The notes below the pieces were generated by a model that worked only from the letters and a program-made list of their open reading frames with translations, did no database searches and was not told the origin of the DNA. From Paenibacillus herberti (lineage in GTDB: Bacteria; Bacillota; Bacilli; Paenibacillales; Paenibacillaceae), in assembly GCF_002233675.1 (NCBI RefSeq), contig NZ_NMUQ01000001.1, positions 2,148,063 to 2,212,062 of the forward strand: a stretch of 64,000 bases of DNA, read 5' to 3'. Shown piece after piece: positions 15,547 through 24,358 of the stretch; the first letter of the stretch is position 1; every line of letters starts with the position of its first letter. Position numbers and translations under genes: made by a program.

Positions 15547-16524
15547 ATGAGAAAGATTTGGTTTCCCCTTGTTCTGATTTTCATGCTAGTGCTTTCCGCT
15601 TGCGGAAGTAAAGGCAATGTAAACAATAGCAGCAACACAGCAGGTGCCGGCTCTGAGAATACGGCTGCCTCTAATACAGCAGCGAATAATGCTGCTTCCG
15701 GCGAAGCAGCAAGCGGCACGATTACTTACCAGTCCGAGAAGGGACCAATTGAGGTGCCTGCCAATCCGCAGCGCGTCGTCGTTGTATCCTCTTATGCTGG
15801 CAACGTTATGGCACTGGATGTACCGCTCGTTGGTGTAGACAGCTGGTCCAAGGCGAATCCGCGCTACCAGGGCAAGATTGCTTCCGTCGAAGAAGTTAGC
15901 GAAGAGAACGTCGAGAAAATCATCGAGCTTGATCCAGATCTCATCATCGGCTTGTCTACCGTTAAAAACCTAGACAAACTGCAAGAGATTGCACCTACGG
16001 TGACCTATACTTACGGCAAAGTTGATTACCTAACGCAGCATCTGGAAATCGGCAAACTGCTCAACAAGGAAAAGGAAGCCCAGGCGTGGATTGATGACTT
16101 TAAAAAGCGCGCCGCTGATGCAGGCGGGCAGATCCGCGCAAAAATCGGAGACAAAACGGTATCCGTCGTGGAGAGCTTTGATAATCAAATGTACGTGTTC
16201 GGCGACAACTGGGGCCGTGGTACAGAAATCCTTTATCAAGAAATGAAGCTGAACATGCCGGAGAAAGTCAAAGAAATGGCGCTTAAGGACGGTTACTACG
16301 CCCTGTCCACCGAGGTTTTATCCCAGTATGCCGGTGACTACCTAATTATTAGTAAGTATTTTGACCAGGAGAACAGCTTCCAGCAAACAGACTCCTACAA
16401 AAACATGCCAGCTGTTAAGAACGGCCGAGTGTTTGAAGCCGACGCCAAAGAATTCTACTTCAACGACCCCATTACACTTGACTTCCAATTGGAATTCTTC
16501 AAAGAGAAATTCCTCGGTAATTAA
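15547..16524 (+). CDS. Iron-siderophore ABC transporter substrate-binding lipoprotein
   Basis: Captures ferric siderophore outside the cell and hands it to the FecCD permeases that follow. 325 residues. A signal peptide with lipobox LSAC (Cys about 19) precedes an Asn/Ala/Ser-rich linker (20-60) and a periplasmic-binding fold of the FhuD/FeuA class (PQRVVVVSSYAGNVMALDV, EKIIELDPDLIIGLS, and a long backbone helix). The ribosome site overlaps GAGGAG. A perfect Fur box lies just upstream. A hairpin terminator separates it from the permease genes, so the binding protein is likely made in excess. The exact siderophore is not predictable; FeuA/YfiY-type catecholate or hydroxamate are both possible. 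Confidence 0.93.
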   Translation: MRKIWFPLVLIFMLVLSACGSKGNVNNSSNTAGAGSENTAASNTAANNAASGEAASGTITYQSEKGPIEVPANPQRVVVVSSYAGNVMALDVPLVGVDSWSKANPRYQGKIASVEEVSEENVEKIIELDPDLIIGLSTVKNLDKLQEIAPTVTYTYGKVDYLTQHLEIGKLLNKEKEAQAWIDDFKKRAADAGGQIRAKIGDKTVSVVESFDNQMYVFGDNWGRGTEILYQEMKLNMPEKVKEMALKDGYYALSTEVLSQYAGDYLIISKYFDQENSFQQTDSYKNMPAVKNGRVFEADAKEFYFNDPITLDFQLEFFKEKFLGN

Positions 16525-16541
16525 GGTAAGTACAGGGAAGA

Positions 16542-16572
16542 GGAACTCTTGAGACCCTCAAGAGTTCCTTTT
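16542..16572 (+). terminator. Intra-operon terminator between binding protein and permeases
   Basis: A perfect 12-bp stem GGAACTCTTGAG / CTCAAGAGTTCC with a three-base loop is followed by TTTT. With no promoter visible in the short gap, partial read-through probably sets a high binding-protein to permease ratio. Confidence 0.85.
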
Positions 16573-16609
16573 AACTATTCAAATGACGACGGATAGGGTG
16601 ATGAATGCC

Positions 16610-17626
16610 ATGCATGAGGCGACTAACAAGCGTCGCGGACAATTTTTTGGCTGGAAACTGGCAGCTTCGCTCGCCATTCTGGCCCTTTGCTTCTTGATCT
16701 CGCTTACTTTCGGAGCGGCAGATACGACTTTTCGGGATGTTTGGCTCGCCCTGTTCTCCAACTCTTCCGAAAAAGCTGTGCTGACAATACGCGAGCTGCG
16801 GCTGCCGCGTGAACTAGCAGCAATGGCCGTAGGCGCTGGGCTTGCCGTATCTGGAGCTGTCATGCAAGGCATGACTCGCAATCCGCTGGCCGATCCCGGC
16901 CTGCTCGGCTTGACCGCCGGTGCGAATTTGATGCTCGCCGTCACTATTGCCTTTTTCCCTGGGGCCGGTTATATGGGCATAATGGTAGCTTGTTTTATCG
17001 GAGCAGGTGTAGCGGCTTTACTCGTCTTTGGTGTGAGCGCCTCCAAGCAGAACCGCTTCTCTCCGCTGCGCATCGTACTGGCTGGTGCGGCCATATCGGC
17101 TCTGCTCTTCGCAGCAGCTGAGGCGATCGGTCTTCATTTTAAAATTTCGCAGGAGATCAATATGTGGAACGCCGGTGGAGTCATCGGTACGACTTGGAAG
17201 CAACTCGCTATTATTACGCCTGTCATTGGGCTCGGCATCATCGCCGCTCTGCTGCTGTCGCGACAACTGACCGTGCTGAGCATGAGCGAAGAAGTTTCCG
17301 CGGGCCTCGGCCAGAACACCGCACGCGCCAAAACAATGCTGTTCATCGTTGTTATTTTGCTCGCTGGAGCTTCAGTGGCACTAGTTGGCAATATGGCTTT
17401 TGTCGGGCTGTTAATCCCTCATATCGCACGGACTGTGACCGGGCCGGATTACCGATTCGTCCTGCCCGTATCCGCCGTGGCTGGTGCAGCATTGATGCTG
17501 GTCGCCGATACACTCGGACGCACAATTAATGCGCCTTATGAAACTTCCCTGACCGCAATAGTCGCTATGCTCGGCTTGCCATTTTTCCTCTGGATCGTCA
17601 ACCGCCAAGGAGGTGCGCTTAAATAA
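16610..17626 (+). CDS. FecCD-family siderophore permease, subunit 1
   Basis: An inner-membrane subunit of a type II (BtuCD-like) importer. I chose the ATG at 16610 (338 residues) because AGGGTGA lies eight bases before it; the frame opens at 16583. Ten hydrophobic helices are expected. The family signatures RLPRELAAMAVGAGLAVSGAVMQGMTRNPLADPGLLG and GLLIPHIARTVTGPDYR are present in pieces, the latter being the loop that contacts the ATPase. The stop overlaps the start of the second permease by one base (TAATG). No ATPase gene follows. Confidence 0.93.
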   Translation: MHEATNKRRGQFFGWKLAASLAILALCFLISLTFGAADTTFRDVWLALFSNSSEKAVLTIRELRLPRELAAMAVGAGLAVSGAVMQGMTRNPLADPGLLGLTAGANLMLAVTIAFFPGAGYMGIMVACFIGAGVAALLVFGVSASKQNRFSPLRIVLAGAAISALLFAAAEAIGLHFKISQEINMWNAGGVIGTTWKQLAIITPVIGLGIIAALLLSRQLTVLSMSEEVSAGLGQNTARAKTMLFIVVILLAGASVALVGNMAFVGLLIPHIARTVTGPDYRFVLPVSAVAGAALMLVADTLGRTINAPYETSLTAIVAMLGLPFFLWIVNRQGGALK

Positions 17627-18639
17627 TGGTCCCTTCCGCACGTCGCAAGCAGCGCATCGCACTCGTCGTCCTGTTCCTACTCATCCTCGTGACCATGTTC
17701 ATCAGTGCAGGATGGGGCTATTCTTCGCTCGGTTATAAACGACTTTTGCCCGTATTGTTCGGGGACGGTTCGCGCAAAGAAGATTTTATCCTGTTCACGA
17801 TTCGCCTGCCCCGTATTTTCATCACGATGCTGGCCGGTGTTGGCCTCGCTCTTTCGGGTGCTATTTTGCAGCGCATTACTCGCAATGATTTGGCAGATCC
17901 GGGCATCATCGGTATTAATGCTGGCGCTGGCCTCGGGGTCGCCGTTTTCTTCCTGTACATGCCGATCGAACCCGGTAATTTCGTCTTTTTACTTACAGCA
18001 GTTGCTTTCTTGAGCGCAATGCTCACCGCATTTTTCATCTACTTATTCTCCTTCCGCAAAGGAGAGGGAATTAATCCGGTACGGCTCGTACTAATCGGCA
18101 TCGGCTTCTCCCTATCGATCTCCGGCATCATGACGGTGATCATCTCCTCGGTCGCGGAGCGGGAAAAGGTCGATTTTATCGCCAAATGGTTGGCTGGCAG
18201 CATCTGGGGAACAGACTGGATTTTTATCTGGGCTCTGCTGCCATGGCTGCTGATTCTTATCCCGTTCACTCTGTACAAAGCTAACCAGCTGAACCTGCTG
18301 GAGCTGAGCGAGCCGGTCGCGGTAGGTATTGGCCTGCCCGTGCAAAAAGAACGCATCTGGCTGCTCATCACCGCCGTAGCGCTGGCCGCATCTTCAGTAG
18401 CGGTTACCGGCGGTATCAGCTTTATCGGATTGATGGCGCCGCATATCGCTAAGGCGCTCGTCGGACCTCGCAATCAGCTGTCGCTGCCGATTGCGATGCT
18501 GATCGGCGGCTGGCTGCTGCTCGCGGCGGACACGATCGGCCGCAATCTGGCCGACCCGAGCGGCGTTCCCGCCGGAGTTGTCGCCGCCTTTATCGGCGCA
18601 CCCTATTTCGTTTACCTGCTGCTCAGGCGGACAGCTTAG
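17626..18639 (+). CDS. FecCD-family siderophore permease, subunit 2
   Basis: 337 residues and the partner of the preceding permease, with which it forms the heterodimeric channel. It has the same markers: RLPRIFITMLAGVGLALSGAI, TRNDLADPGIIG, and the ATPase-contact segment GLMAPHIAKALVGP, with about ten membrane helices. Its ATG overlaps the upstream stop by one base, so the two are translationally coupled. A strong terminator follows at 18663, so the operon ends here without an ATPase; in B. subtilis several FecCD importers share the ATPase YusV, and the same is inferred here. Confidence 0.93.
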   Translation: MVPSARRKQRIALVVLFLLILVTMFISAGWGYSSLGYKRLLPVLFGDGSRKEDFILFTIRLPRIFITMLAGVGLALSGAILQRITRNDLADPGIIGINAGAGLGVAVFFLYMPIEPGNFVFLLTAVAFLSAMLTAFFIYLFSFRKGEGINPVRLVLIGIGFSLSISGIMTVIISSVAEREKVDFIAKWLAGSIWGTDWIFIWALLPWLLILIPFTLYKANQLNLLELSEPVAVGIGLPVQKERIWLLITAVALAASSVAVTGGISFIGLMAPHIAKALVGPRNQLSLPIAMLIGGWLLLAADTIGRNLADPSGVPAGVVAAFIGAPYFVYLLLRRTA

Positions 18640-18662
18640 GCCTAGTGCAGCTCCCTTGCATG

Positions 18663-18688
18663 AAAGGGCCCGTGAGGGCCCTTTTTTT
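18663..18688 (+). terminator. Terminator of the siderophore uptake operon
   Basis: AAAGGGCCC-GTGA-GGGCCCTTT followed by a run of T residues. Confidence 0.9.
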
Positions 18689-18769
18689 CCGGGCAGGAAC
18701 CCGCTAGGATAGAAACGAACCCATGGAAATAGACTAGACTTGGCACAAAGAAAGGAATGGGGCAAAGTT

Positions 18770-19843
18770 ATGGATCAAATGGAGCAAAGACTGAAAGAAC
18801 TGACGGAATGCGATGGAGTACCTGGGCATGAAGGCGCGGTTCGCGATCTTATGAAAAGTTATTTAGAGCCGCTGAGCGAGCAAATTATAACAGACCGATT
18901 GGGAAGTGTGTTTGGCATCAAGACCGGTGCTGAAGCAGGACCGAAAATCATGCTCGCCGGCCATCTAGACGAAATCGGCTTCATGGTGACGCAAATTACC
19001 GCTAAAGGTTTCCTGCGTTTCACTCAGCTCGGCGGCTGGTGGCCGCATAATCTGCTGTCACACCGAGTGCTCGTAAAAACTCGTAAAGGTGACCATATCG
19101 GCCTAATTGGCTCCAAACCGCCCCATGTACTGACGCCGAACGAGCGGAGTAAAGTGCTCCAACTCAAAGATCTGTACATAGACATCGGCGCCAAAAATGA
19201 AGAGGATGCCCGTGAAATGGGTATCAGGCCCGGCGACTGGATCGTACCGGTCAGCGATTTCTTCACGATGCGCAGCGGCGAACTATGGGCAGGCAAAGCG
19301 CTCGACAACCGCGCCGGCTGCTCGTTGGCTGTAGAAGTGCTTTCCCGTCTGCAGGAAGGGTCACATCCAAATATCGTTTACGCTGGTGCTACCGTACAAG
19401 AAGAAGTCGGCCTGCGCGGCGCCGGCACGGCAGCCAATCTGGTACAGCCGGATATCGCGTTTGCGCTCGATGTCGGCATCGCCTATGACACACCGGGCAG
19501 CGAATCGGGAATGACTTGCAATGTCGGCGATGGACCGCTCATTCTGCTGATGGACTCCAGCATGATTTCGCATAGCGGCTTGCGTCGTCTCGCTGTCGAT
19601 ACAGCCGAGGGGCTGGGTATCAAAATCCAGTTCGACGCCATGACAGGCGGTGGAACCGACGGCGGCAAGTTCCATACAAGCGGCATTGGCTGCCCGACAT
19701 TATCCGTCGGCTTCGCTACCCGTTATATTCACAGCCATAACGCTGTCATGTCCCGCAGTGACTTCGATAAAGCTGCCGAGCTGCTGACTGCGCTCGTTCG
19801 CAAGCTTGACCGCGAGACGGTCGATCAGCTGTTCAGAGCCTAA
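18770..19843 (+). CDS. M42-family metallo-aminopeptidase
   Basis: A cytoplasmic di-metal aminopeptidase of the glutamyl aminopeptidase/tetrahedral (TET) class that trims small peptides. 357 residues from ATG 18770; a TTG at 18740 would add ten residues. Metal ligands and catalytic residues are visible: His65 and Asp67 (AGHLDE), bridging Asp179 (ALDNRAGC), catalytic Glu211 and ligand Glu212 (VQEEVGLRGAGTAA), Asp234 (ALDVG), and a final His in RYIHSHNAV. It is monocistronic, bounded by terminators on both sides. Relatives in B. subtilis are YsdC, YtoP and FrvX; the exact specificity cannot be deduced. Confidence 0.93.
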   Translation: MDQMEQRLKELTECDGVPGHEGAVRDLMKSYLEPLSEQIITDRLGSVFGIKTGAEAGPKIMLAGHLDEIGFMVTQITAKGFLRFTQLGGWWPHNLLSHRVLVKTRKGDHIGLIGSKPPHVLTPNERSKVLQLKDLYIDIGAKNEEDAREMGIRPGDWIVPVSDFFTMRSGELWAGKALDNRAGCSLAVEVLSRLQEGSHPNIVYAGATVQEEVGLRGAGTAANLVQPDIAFALDVGIAYDTPGSESGMTCNVGDGPLILLMDSSMISHSGLRRLAVDTAEGLGIKIQFDAMTGGGTDGGKFHTSGIGCPTLSVGFATRYIHSHNAVMSRSDFDKAAELLTALVRKLDRETVDQLFRA

Positions 19844-19848
19844 TATGG

Positions 19849-19887
19849 CATCCCGCCCTCCCCACCTTAGGAGGCGGGATGTTTTTT
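19849..19887 (+). terminator. Terminator of the M42 peptidase gene
   Basis: CATCCCGCC / GGCGGGATG stem followed by TTTTTT. Its T-run merges into the -35 region of the next promoter. Confidence 0.88.
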
Positions 19888-19949
19888 GCGTTTCTGTTGA
19901 GATTTACTTATAATCAGCTTATTACGAACAGGTTTAAGTTTTTAAACCT
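19886..19949 (+). promoter_or_regulatory. Promoter and ArsR-type operator of the arsR-aldehyde dehydrogenase operon
   Basis: TTGCGT (19886-19891), a 17-bp spacer and TATAAT (19909-19914) form a promoter. A dyad AGGTTTAA-GTTT-TTAAACCT (19930-19949) lies at about +9 to +28, a typical location for an autoregulating ArsR-family repressor. Confidence 0.7.
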
Positions 19950-19981
19950 ATCGACCTTAGATCCAGCAAAGGAGAATCCCC

Positions 19982-20323
19982 ATGGGCAAGCTCGCGATGA
20001 AGCTGTTTCGGGAATGCCTGCCGGTATTCCAGACCCTCTCCGATCCGCATCGTCAGGATATTGTCCTGCTGCTCCATGAGAACGGTGCTATGCCGGTCAA
20101 TGAGCTGACCGCCCGGCTCAGCATCAGCCGTCCCGCCGTATCTCATCATCTCAAGCTGCTGCTTCAGGGGGGATTCATCACTTGTGAGCAGCGTGGCAAG
20201 ATGAGGTACTATTCCCTCAGCCTTGAGGAGCCTGTCGCTCTTTTGAGGGAGCTGTTATCCGTAGTTGAGGCAGAATGTCCCCCCCAATCGGATTCAATTT
20301 CACCTATGGAGGCCAAGAGATGA
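19982..20323 (+). CDS. ArsR-family winged-helix repressor
   Basis: 113 residues forming a winged helix (about 12-95): FQTLSDPHRQDIVLLL, then the recognition region LSISRPAVSHHLKLLLQGGFI, then the wing (RGKMRYYSL). No Cys-x-Cys metal site of the arsenic/cadmium type is present in helix 3, so it probably senses a small organic molecule or redox state rather than metal. The ribosome site is AAAGGAGAA. Its stop overlaps the ATG of the aldehyde dehydrogenase by four bases. The dyad operator at 19930-19949 suggests autoregulation, so the dehydrogenase substrate may be linked to the inducer. Confidence 0.88.
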   Translation: MGKLAMKLFRECLPVFQTLSDPHRQDIVLLLHENGAMPVNELTARLSISRPAVSHHLKLLLQGGFITCEQRGKMRYYSLSLEEPVALLRELLSVVEAECPPQSDSISPMEAKR

Positions 20324-21711
20324 ACCCGCTTACCCATGCCGATGTCGACACGATGCTTGCAGAGCATCGAAGCTATTTTGAAAGTGGCAGCACCCGCTCC
20401 ATCGACTTCCGCATCACTCAGCTGAACCGGCTGGGCGACGCCATCCGCAAATATGAACAGCCTCTGCTCGAGGCGGTGTACAAGGATTTGCACAAAGCTC
20501 CGGCTGAAGCCTATATGTCCGAAATTGGTCTTACGATGGGCAGCATCAAGGAAATGGCCAAAAAACTGCGCCGCTGGGCTAAGCCTGAACGGGTTCGCTC
20601 ATCCCTCTTCCATCTTCCGGCCAAAAGCCGTATTTACCGTGAGCCATATGGCACGGTGCTTATTATCGGCCCGTTTAATTATCCGTTTCATCTGCTCGTT
20701 GAACCGCTCGTCGGTGCAATCGCCGCCGGTAATTGCGCGGTGCTGAAGCCTTCTGAGAACACGCCTCATGTGTCCGCCGTTGTGCGGGATATGATTGAGG
20801 ATACGTTTGAGCCTAGTTATATTCGAGTTGTTGAAGGTGAAAAGGAAACCGTCACGGCGCTAATCGAGTCCAACTTTGATTATATTTTCTTCACTGGCAG
20901 CGTACCGGTTGGGCGCATCGTCATGGCGGCCGCGGCCAAAAATCTCGTTCCAGTCACGCTGGAGCTGGGCGGAAAAAGTCCGGCTATCGTTGAACGCTCG
21001 GCTGATCTGAAAATTACCGCGCAAAGAATGATCTGGGGCAAGCTCATCAATGCCGGGCAAACTTGCATCGCGCCAGATTACGTGCTCGTGGAGAAAAGTG
21101 TCAAGCAAGAGCTGATCCGCCACCTCGGTGAGGCGATAACCGCTTTTTACGGTACAGACCCCTCCAAGGCCGAGTTCGGGCGGATCGTCAACGAGCGTCA
21201 ATTCGATCGTCTGGCTGACATCCTTCTTCGTGACCAAGAGCAAATCGTTTTCGGCGGCAAAAGAGATCGCGAGGGGCTGTACATCGAGCCGACGCTGCTG
21301 GATTCTGACTTCCATTCCTCGGCATCGATGGAAGATGAATTGTTTGGTCCACTATTGCCAATTATCGGGGTGGACAATATCGATGAGGCGATTAAGCTGG
21401 TGAATAGCCGGCCGAAGCCGCTGGCGCTCTATTTGTTCACAGATAATGGGGATGTCACGGATAAAGTGCTGGAGAGCTGCTCCTTCGGCGGCGGCTCCGT
21501 CAATGACACCTTATCCCATCTCGTCAATACGAATCTGCCTTTTGGCGGCGTTGGTAATTCCGGCATCGGCGCCTACCACGGCCGCCACAGCTACGAGCTG
21601 TTCTCCCATCGCAAAAGTGTCGTGCTTCGCACTTTCAAGCTCAGCAACAGCTTCATGTTCCCTCCTTACGGACCGGAGAAGTTGAAGCTTATCAAGCGCT
21701 TCCTCGGTTAG
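20320..21711 (+). CDS. NAD(P)-dependent aldehyde dehydrogenase, class 3 / YwdH-like
   Basis: Oxidises aldehydes to acids. 463 residues from the ATG with GGAGG upstream; the longer frame is rejected because this ATG overlaps the ArsR stop (ATGA). Class 3 type: it lacks the N-terminal extension and shows PFNYPFHL, FTGSVPVGR, catalytic Glu215 (LELGGKS) and catalytic Cys249 (NAGQTCIAPDY), with the C-terminal NLPFGGVGNSGIGAYHG. Similar enzymes act on medium- and long-chain or aromatic aldehydes (YwdH in B. subtilis, coniferyl-aldehyde type elsewhere). Coupling to an ArsR regulator suggests induction by aldehyde or related stress. Confidence 0.93.
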   Translation: MNPLTHADVDTMLAEHRSYFESGSTRSIDFRITQLNRLGDAIRKYEQPLLEAVYKDLHKAPAEAYMSEIGLTMGSIKEMAKKLRRWAKPERVRSSLFHLPAKSRIYREPYGTVLIIGPFNYPFHLLVEPLVGAIAAGNCAVLKPSENTPHVSAVVRDMIEDTFEPSYIRVVEGEKETVTALIESNFDYIFFTGSVPVGRIVMAAAAKNLVPVTLELGGKSPAIVERSADLKITAQRMIWGKLINAGQTCIAPDYVLVEKSVKQELIRHLGEAITAFYGTDPSKAEFGRIVNERQFDRLADILLRDQEQIVFGGKRDREGLYIEPTLLDSDFHSSASMEDELFGPLLPIIGVDNIDEAIKLVNSRPKPLALYLFTDNGDVTDKVLESCSFGGGSVNDTLSHLVNTNLPFGGVGNSGIGAYHGRHSYELFSHRKSVVLRTFKLSNSFMFPPYGPEKLKLIKRFLG

Positions 21712-21713
21712 CC

Positions 21714-21763
21714 AAAAAGCCTGAGGCGTCCCGGATCCAGCTCCGGCGCTTCAGGCTTTTTTT
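21714..21763. terminator. Bidirectional terminator between ALDH and MocR genes
   Basis: AAAAAGCCTGAGGCG pairs, with mismatch, with CGCTTCAGGCTTTTTTT, leaving T-runs in both directions. The intervening bases form a second small stem. Confidence 0.88.
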
Positions 21764-21837
21764 CTTTCCGGATGCCAGCTCCAGCGCATCGAGCTTCTTT
21801 TGGCCCGACTCGAGCGTCGGTCAGGCAAGCTCCCCCC

Positions 21838-23184
21838 TCACAAGTGGTTTGCCTTAACTGCTGCTTCAACGATCGCTCGAACTCCGTTCTGAATTTGCGA
21901 CGAATTGGCACGGGAAATGCTGAGCCTAAGGAATTTATCCCGTTCAAGCCAGCTCCGCAGGTAAAAGTCCTTGCCCGAGCGGGCTTCGATTCCACTAGCC
22001 TCAAGCCGTGCTGTCAGCCTCTCCAGGTTAACGGTTTGCGGAAGCCCCAGAGCGATGTAAATTCCAGAGCCGCTGCTGGAATGCTGCAATACTCCAGAAG
22101 CATGATGCTCCAACACGGCCTCGTTCATTTCCTTCATCCTTGCTGCGTAGCGGCTTCCAATGCGAAGTTTATGGCGATCGTACATGCCGCTGCGAAAAAA
22201 GATATCAAGCGCCGCTTGCGACAGCAGCGAGGTCACCGAATAGCGCTGGCGCTCCTCGAACCAATCAACCAGATGTTCGGGGAAAGCCGCGAGTCCAAGC
22301 CGCAGACCCGGAAAAATGGCTTTGGAAAAGCTTTTCAAATAAATGACCCGGGAGCGGTCGCAGGCATGAATCGGCTTGAAGCTGCGCTCTTCGCCCAGAT
22401 CGGCCATGTAGTCATCCTCCACAACATAAACATCATGCTTGGCCGCCAGCTTGGCGACAGCGCGCTTCTGCCCCCCACTCAGCGATGTTCCGAGCGGATT
22501 ATGGTACCGGGACATCGTATAAAATAGTTTGATATCTCCCTCCTTGAACTGCCTCTCTAGCTCTTCCATGTCTAATCCTGCCCCATCACGCCGCACACCA
22601 ACAACAGGAATACCCTCAGCTTCCAAATATCTTAAGTAGATATCGAACGACGGCTGTTCCACGAGCACAGTCGATTTGCCGTTTGGAAAAGGCATACGAG
22701 CTAACAGATCAAGCGTCGGCTGCACACCTGCTGTCACAAAAATCTGGTCCGGACCGACGTAAACCTGGTCTGAAGCAAGATGAGAAGCCAATGTCCGCCG
22801 CAGCGTATCTAGCCCCTTGGTGCTGCCGTATTGAAACAGCCCATGTCTGTAGGTGTCGATCGCTTTATTCAGACAATGCTGAAAATCCCGGTATGGAAAT
22901 AGCTCTGAATCCGGCAGCACCGAGGCAAAGTCGATCGTTCCTCCAGCCGTGGAGCTTTCATGTGAACCATCGCTAGTCCTGCCCACTGCATAATATCCGC
23001 TCTGAGGAATCGAATAAATCAGATGCCGCTTCTCAAGCTCCGAATAGGCGCGCAACACCGTACTGATGCTGCATTCATGCTGCTCCGCCGCACTACGCAC
23101 GGAGGGCAGTTTTTGCCCGGGGCGGACCAGTCCGTTAGCCAACCTTTGTTCCCATTCGGCTAAAATTTCCCCATATTTGCTCAT
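21838..23184 (-). CDS. MocR/GntR-type regulator with aminotransferase domain
   Basis: 448 residues from the ATG preceded by GGGGTGAGG. Residues about 5-70 are a GntR winged helix (LPSVRSAAEQHECSISTVLRAYSEL). Residues 85-448 are a fold-type I aminotransferase domain, with DQIFVTAGVQPTLDLL, YHNPLGTSLS and the PLP-lysine region YLKSFSKAIFPGLRLG. Such fusions (PdxR, GabR, TauR) sense amino acids or vitamin B6 as PLP adducts. It is divergent from the EamA transporter at 23375, which it most likely controls. The ligand is unknown. Confidence 0.92.
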   Translation of the reverse strand: MSKYGEILAEWEQRLANGLVRPGQKLPSVRSAAEQHECSISTVLRAYSELEKRHLIYSIPQSGYYAVGRTSDGSHESSTAGGTIDFASVLPDSELFPYRDFQHCLNKAIDTYRHGLFQYGSTKGLDTLRRTLASHLASDQVYVGPDQIFVTAGVQPTLDLLARMPFPNGKSTVLVEQPSFDIYLRYLEAEGIPVVGVRRDGAGLDMEELERQFKEGDIKLFYTMSRYHNPLGTSLSGGQKRAVAKLAAKHDVYVVEDDYMADLGEERSFKPIHACDRSRVIYLKSFSKAIFPGLRLGLAAFPEHLVDWFEERQRYSVTSLLSQAALDIFFRSGMYDRHKLRIGSRYAARMKEMNEAVLEHHASGVLQHSSSGSGIYIALGLPQTVNLERLTARLEASGIEARSGKDFYLRSWLERDKFLRLSISRANSSQIQNGVRAIVEAAVKANHL

Positions 23185-23374
23185 GAGCCTCACCCCGCAT
23201 CAGTAAGCTATTGTTGTAGTCAGATTCCGCCACGGAATCAGGAATCCATACCTCAACTGTACCGATACAGTAAGCTGAAATCAAGCTTTTCGTCATTCCC
23301 TTTCTCCCTTATTCTAGAAAAAACAACCCGTTCATCATACAGATGAGTCAGGGTAACTGAAAGTAGGGATCACC

Positions 23375-24358
23375 ATGAAGGATGCTGCACCGATTCGGCT
23401 GGCTTACGCCTCAACCATTGTCAACGCGCTGCTTGTGGGCTTCTCCTTCCTGTTCGCCAAAATGGCTCTGCTGCATGCCTCGCCAATGGATACACTCGCA
23501 TTCCGCTTCGCCGCCTCGTTCGGCTTGTTATGCATTCCGGCTGCGCTTGGCTGGCTCCGCTTGAACTATAGGGGTAAGCCGGTCGGCAAGCTCCTGCTGT
23601 TGACAACATCCTATCCACTCGGCTTTTTCATTTTTCAAACCTTCGGGTTGCAGCAGTCCACCTCAGCTGATGCCGGCGTTCTGTTTGCTCTCGGACCGAT
23701 TGTGACGGCTGTTCTGGCGTCCCTCATGCTGAAAGAAACCACTACGCTCCTGCAAAAACTGTCTATCCTTCTGTCTGTTGCCGGAGTTGTGTACATTTTT
23801 ATGATGAAGGAAGGCAGGGTCAGCTTCTCCAGTTCAACAGGTATACTGTTGCTTCTCGTATCCGTCCTCGCCATTGCCTTTTTCAGCGTGCTGACACGCT
23901 CACTGCTGCGCAGCTTCACCACAACCGAAATTCTGTTCCTCCTGCAAGGTATAGGATTCGTATTTTTCATGGGTTGGTCCTTGCTTCGCCACATGGCGGC
24001 TGGCACGCTGCCGCAATTTACGGCGCCGCTCGCAAGCGGCTCCTTCGTCATCGATATCCTCTATCTCGGGGTGCTGTCCTCATTGGTCACCTCGCTGACT
24101 TCGGTCTATGCCTTATCTAAAATTAAAGCCTCCGTCGTCAGCGTCTTCTCGAATCTTGCTACCGTCGTCTCTGTTGCTGCTGGCACATTCGTGCTCGGAG
24201 AACCGGTGACCGACGCTTCGCTGCTAGGCTCTGCGCTTGTTATCGCCGGAGCTGCAGGCGTTGCTCTGCTTGGCCGAACATCGGCTTCGGCAACAACTGC
24301 TGTGAAAGCAACCACCGCTGGACCACATTCTGCATTAACTAAAGGAGCTGAAAGCTAA
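23375..24358 (+). CDS. EamA-family (DMT superfamily) transporter
   Basis: 327 residues with ten predicted membrane helices in two repeats of five (first repeat from IVNALLVGFSFLFAKMALL; second from GILLLLVSVLAIAFFSVLTRSLL), the standard EamA duplication, followed by an Ala/Thr-rich cytoplasmic tail of about 25 residues. These usually export amino acids or other metabolites. It lies divergent to a MocR regulator, a common pair. Its stop overlaps the start of the arylamine N-acetyltransferase gene by one base, so the two are coupled and may handle related aromatic amines. The ribosome site is weak (AGTAGGGATC). Confidence 0.9.
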   Translation: MKDAAPIRLAYASTIVNALLVGFSFLFAKMALLHASPMDTLAFRFAASFGLLCIPAALGWLRLNYRGKPVGKLLLLTTSYPLGFFIFQTFGLQQSTSADAGVLFALGPIVTAVLASLMLKETTTLLQKLSILLSVAGVVYIFMMKEGRVSFSSSTGILLLLVSVLAIAFFSVLTRSLLRSFTTTEILFLLQGIGFVFFMGWSLLRHMAAGTLPQFTAPLASGSFVIDILYLGVLSSLVTSLTSVYALSKIKASVVSVFSNLATVVSVAAGTFVLGEPVTDASLLGSALVIAGAAGVALLGRTSASATTAVKATTAGPHSALTKGAES

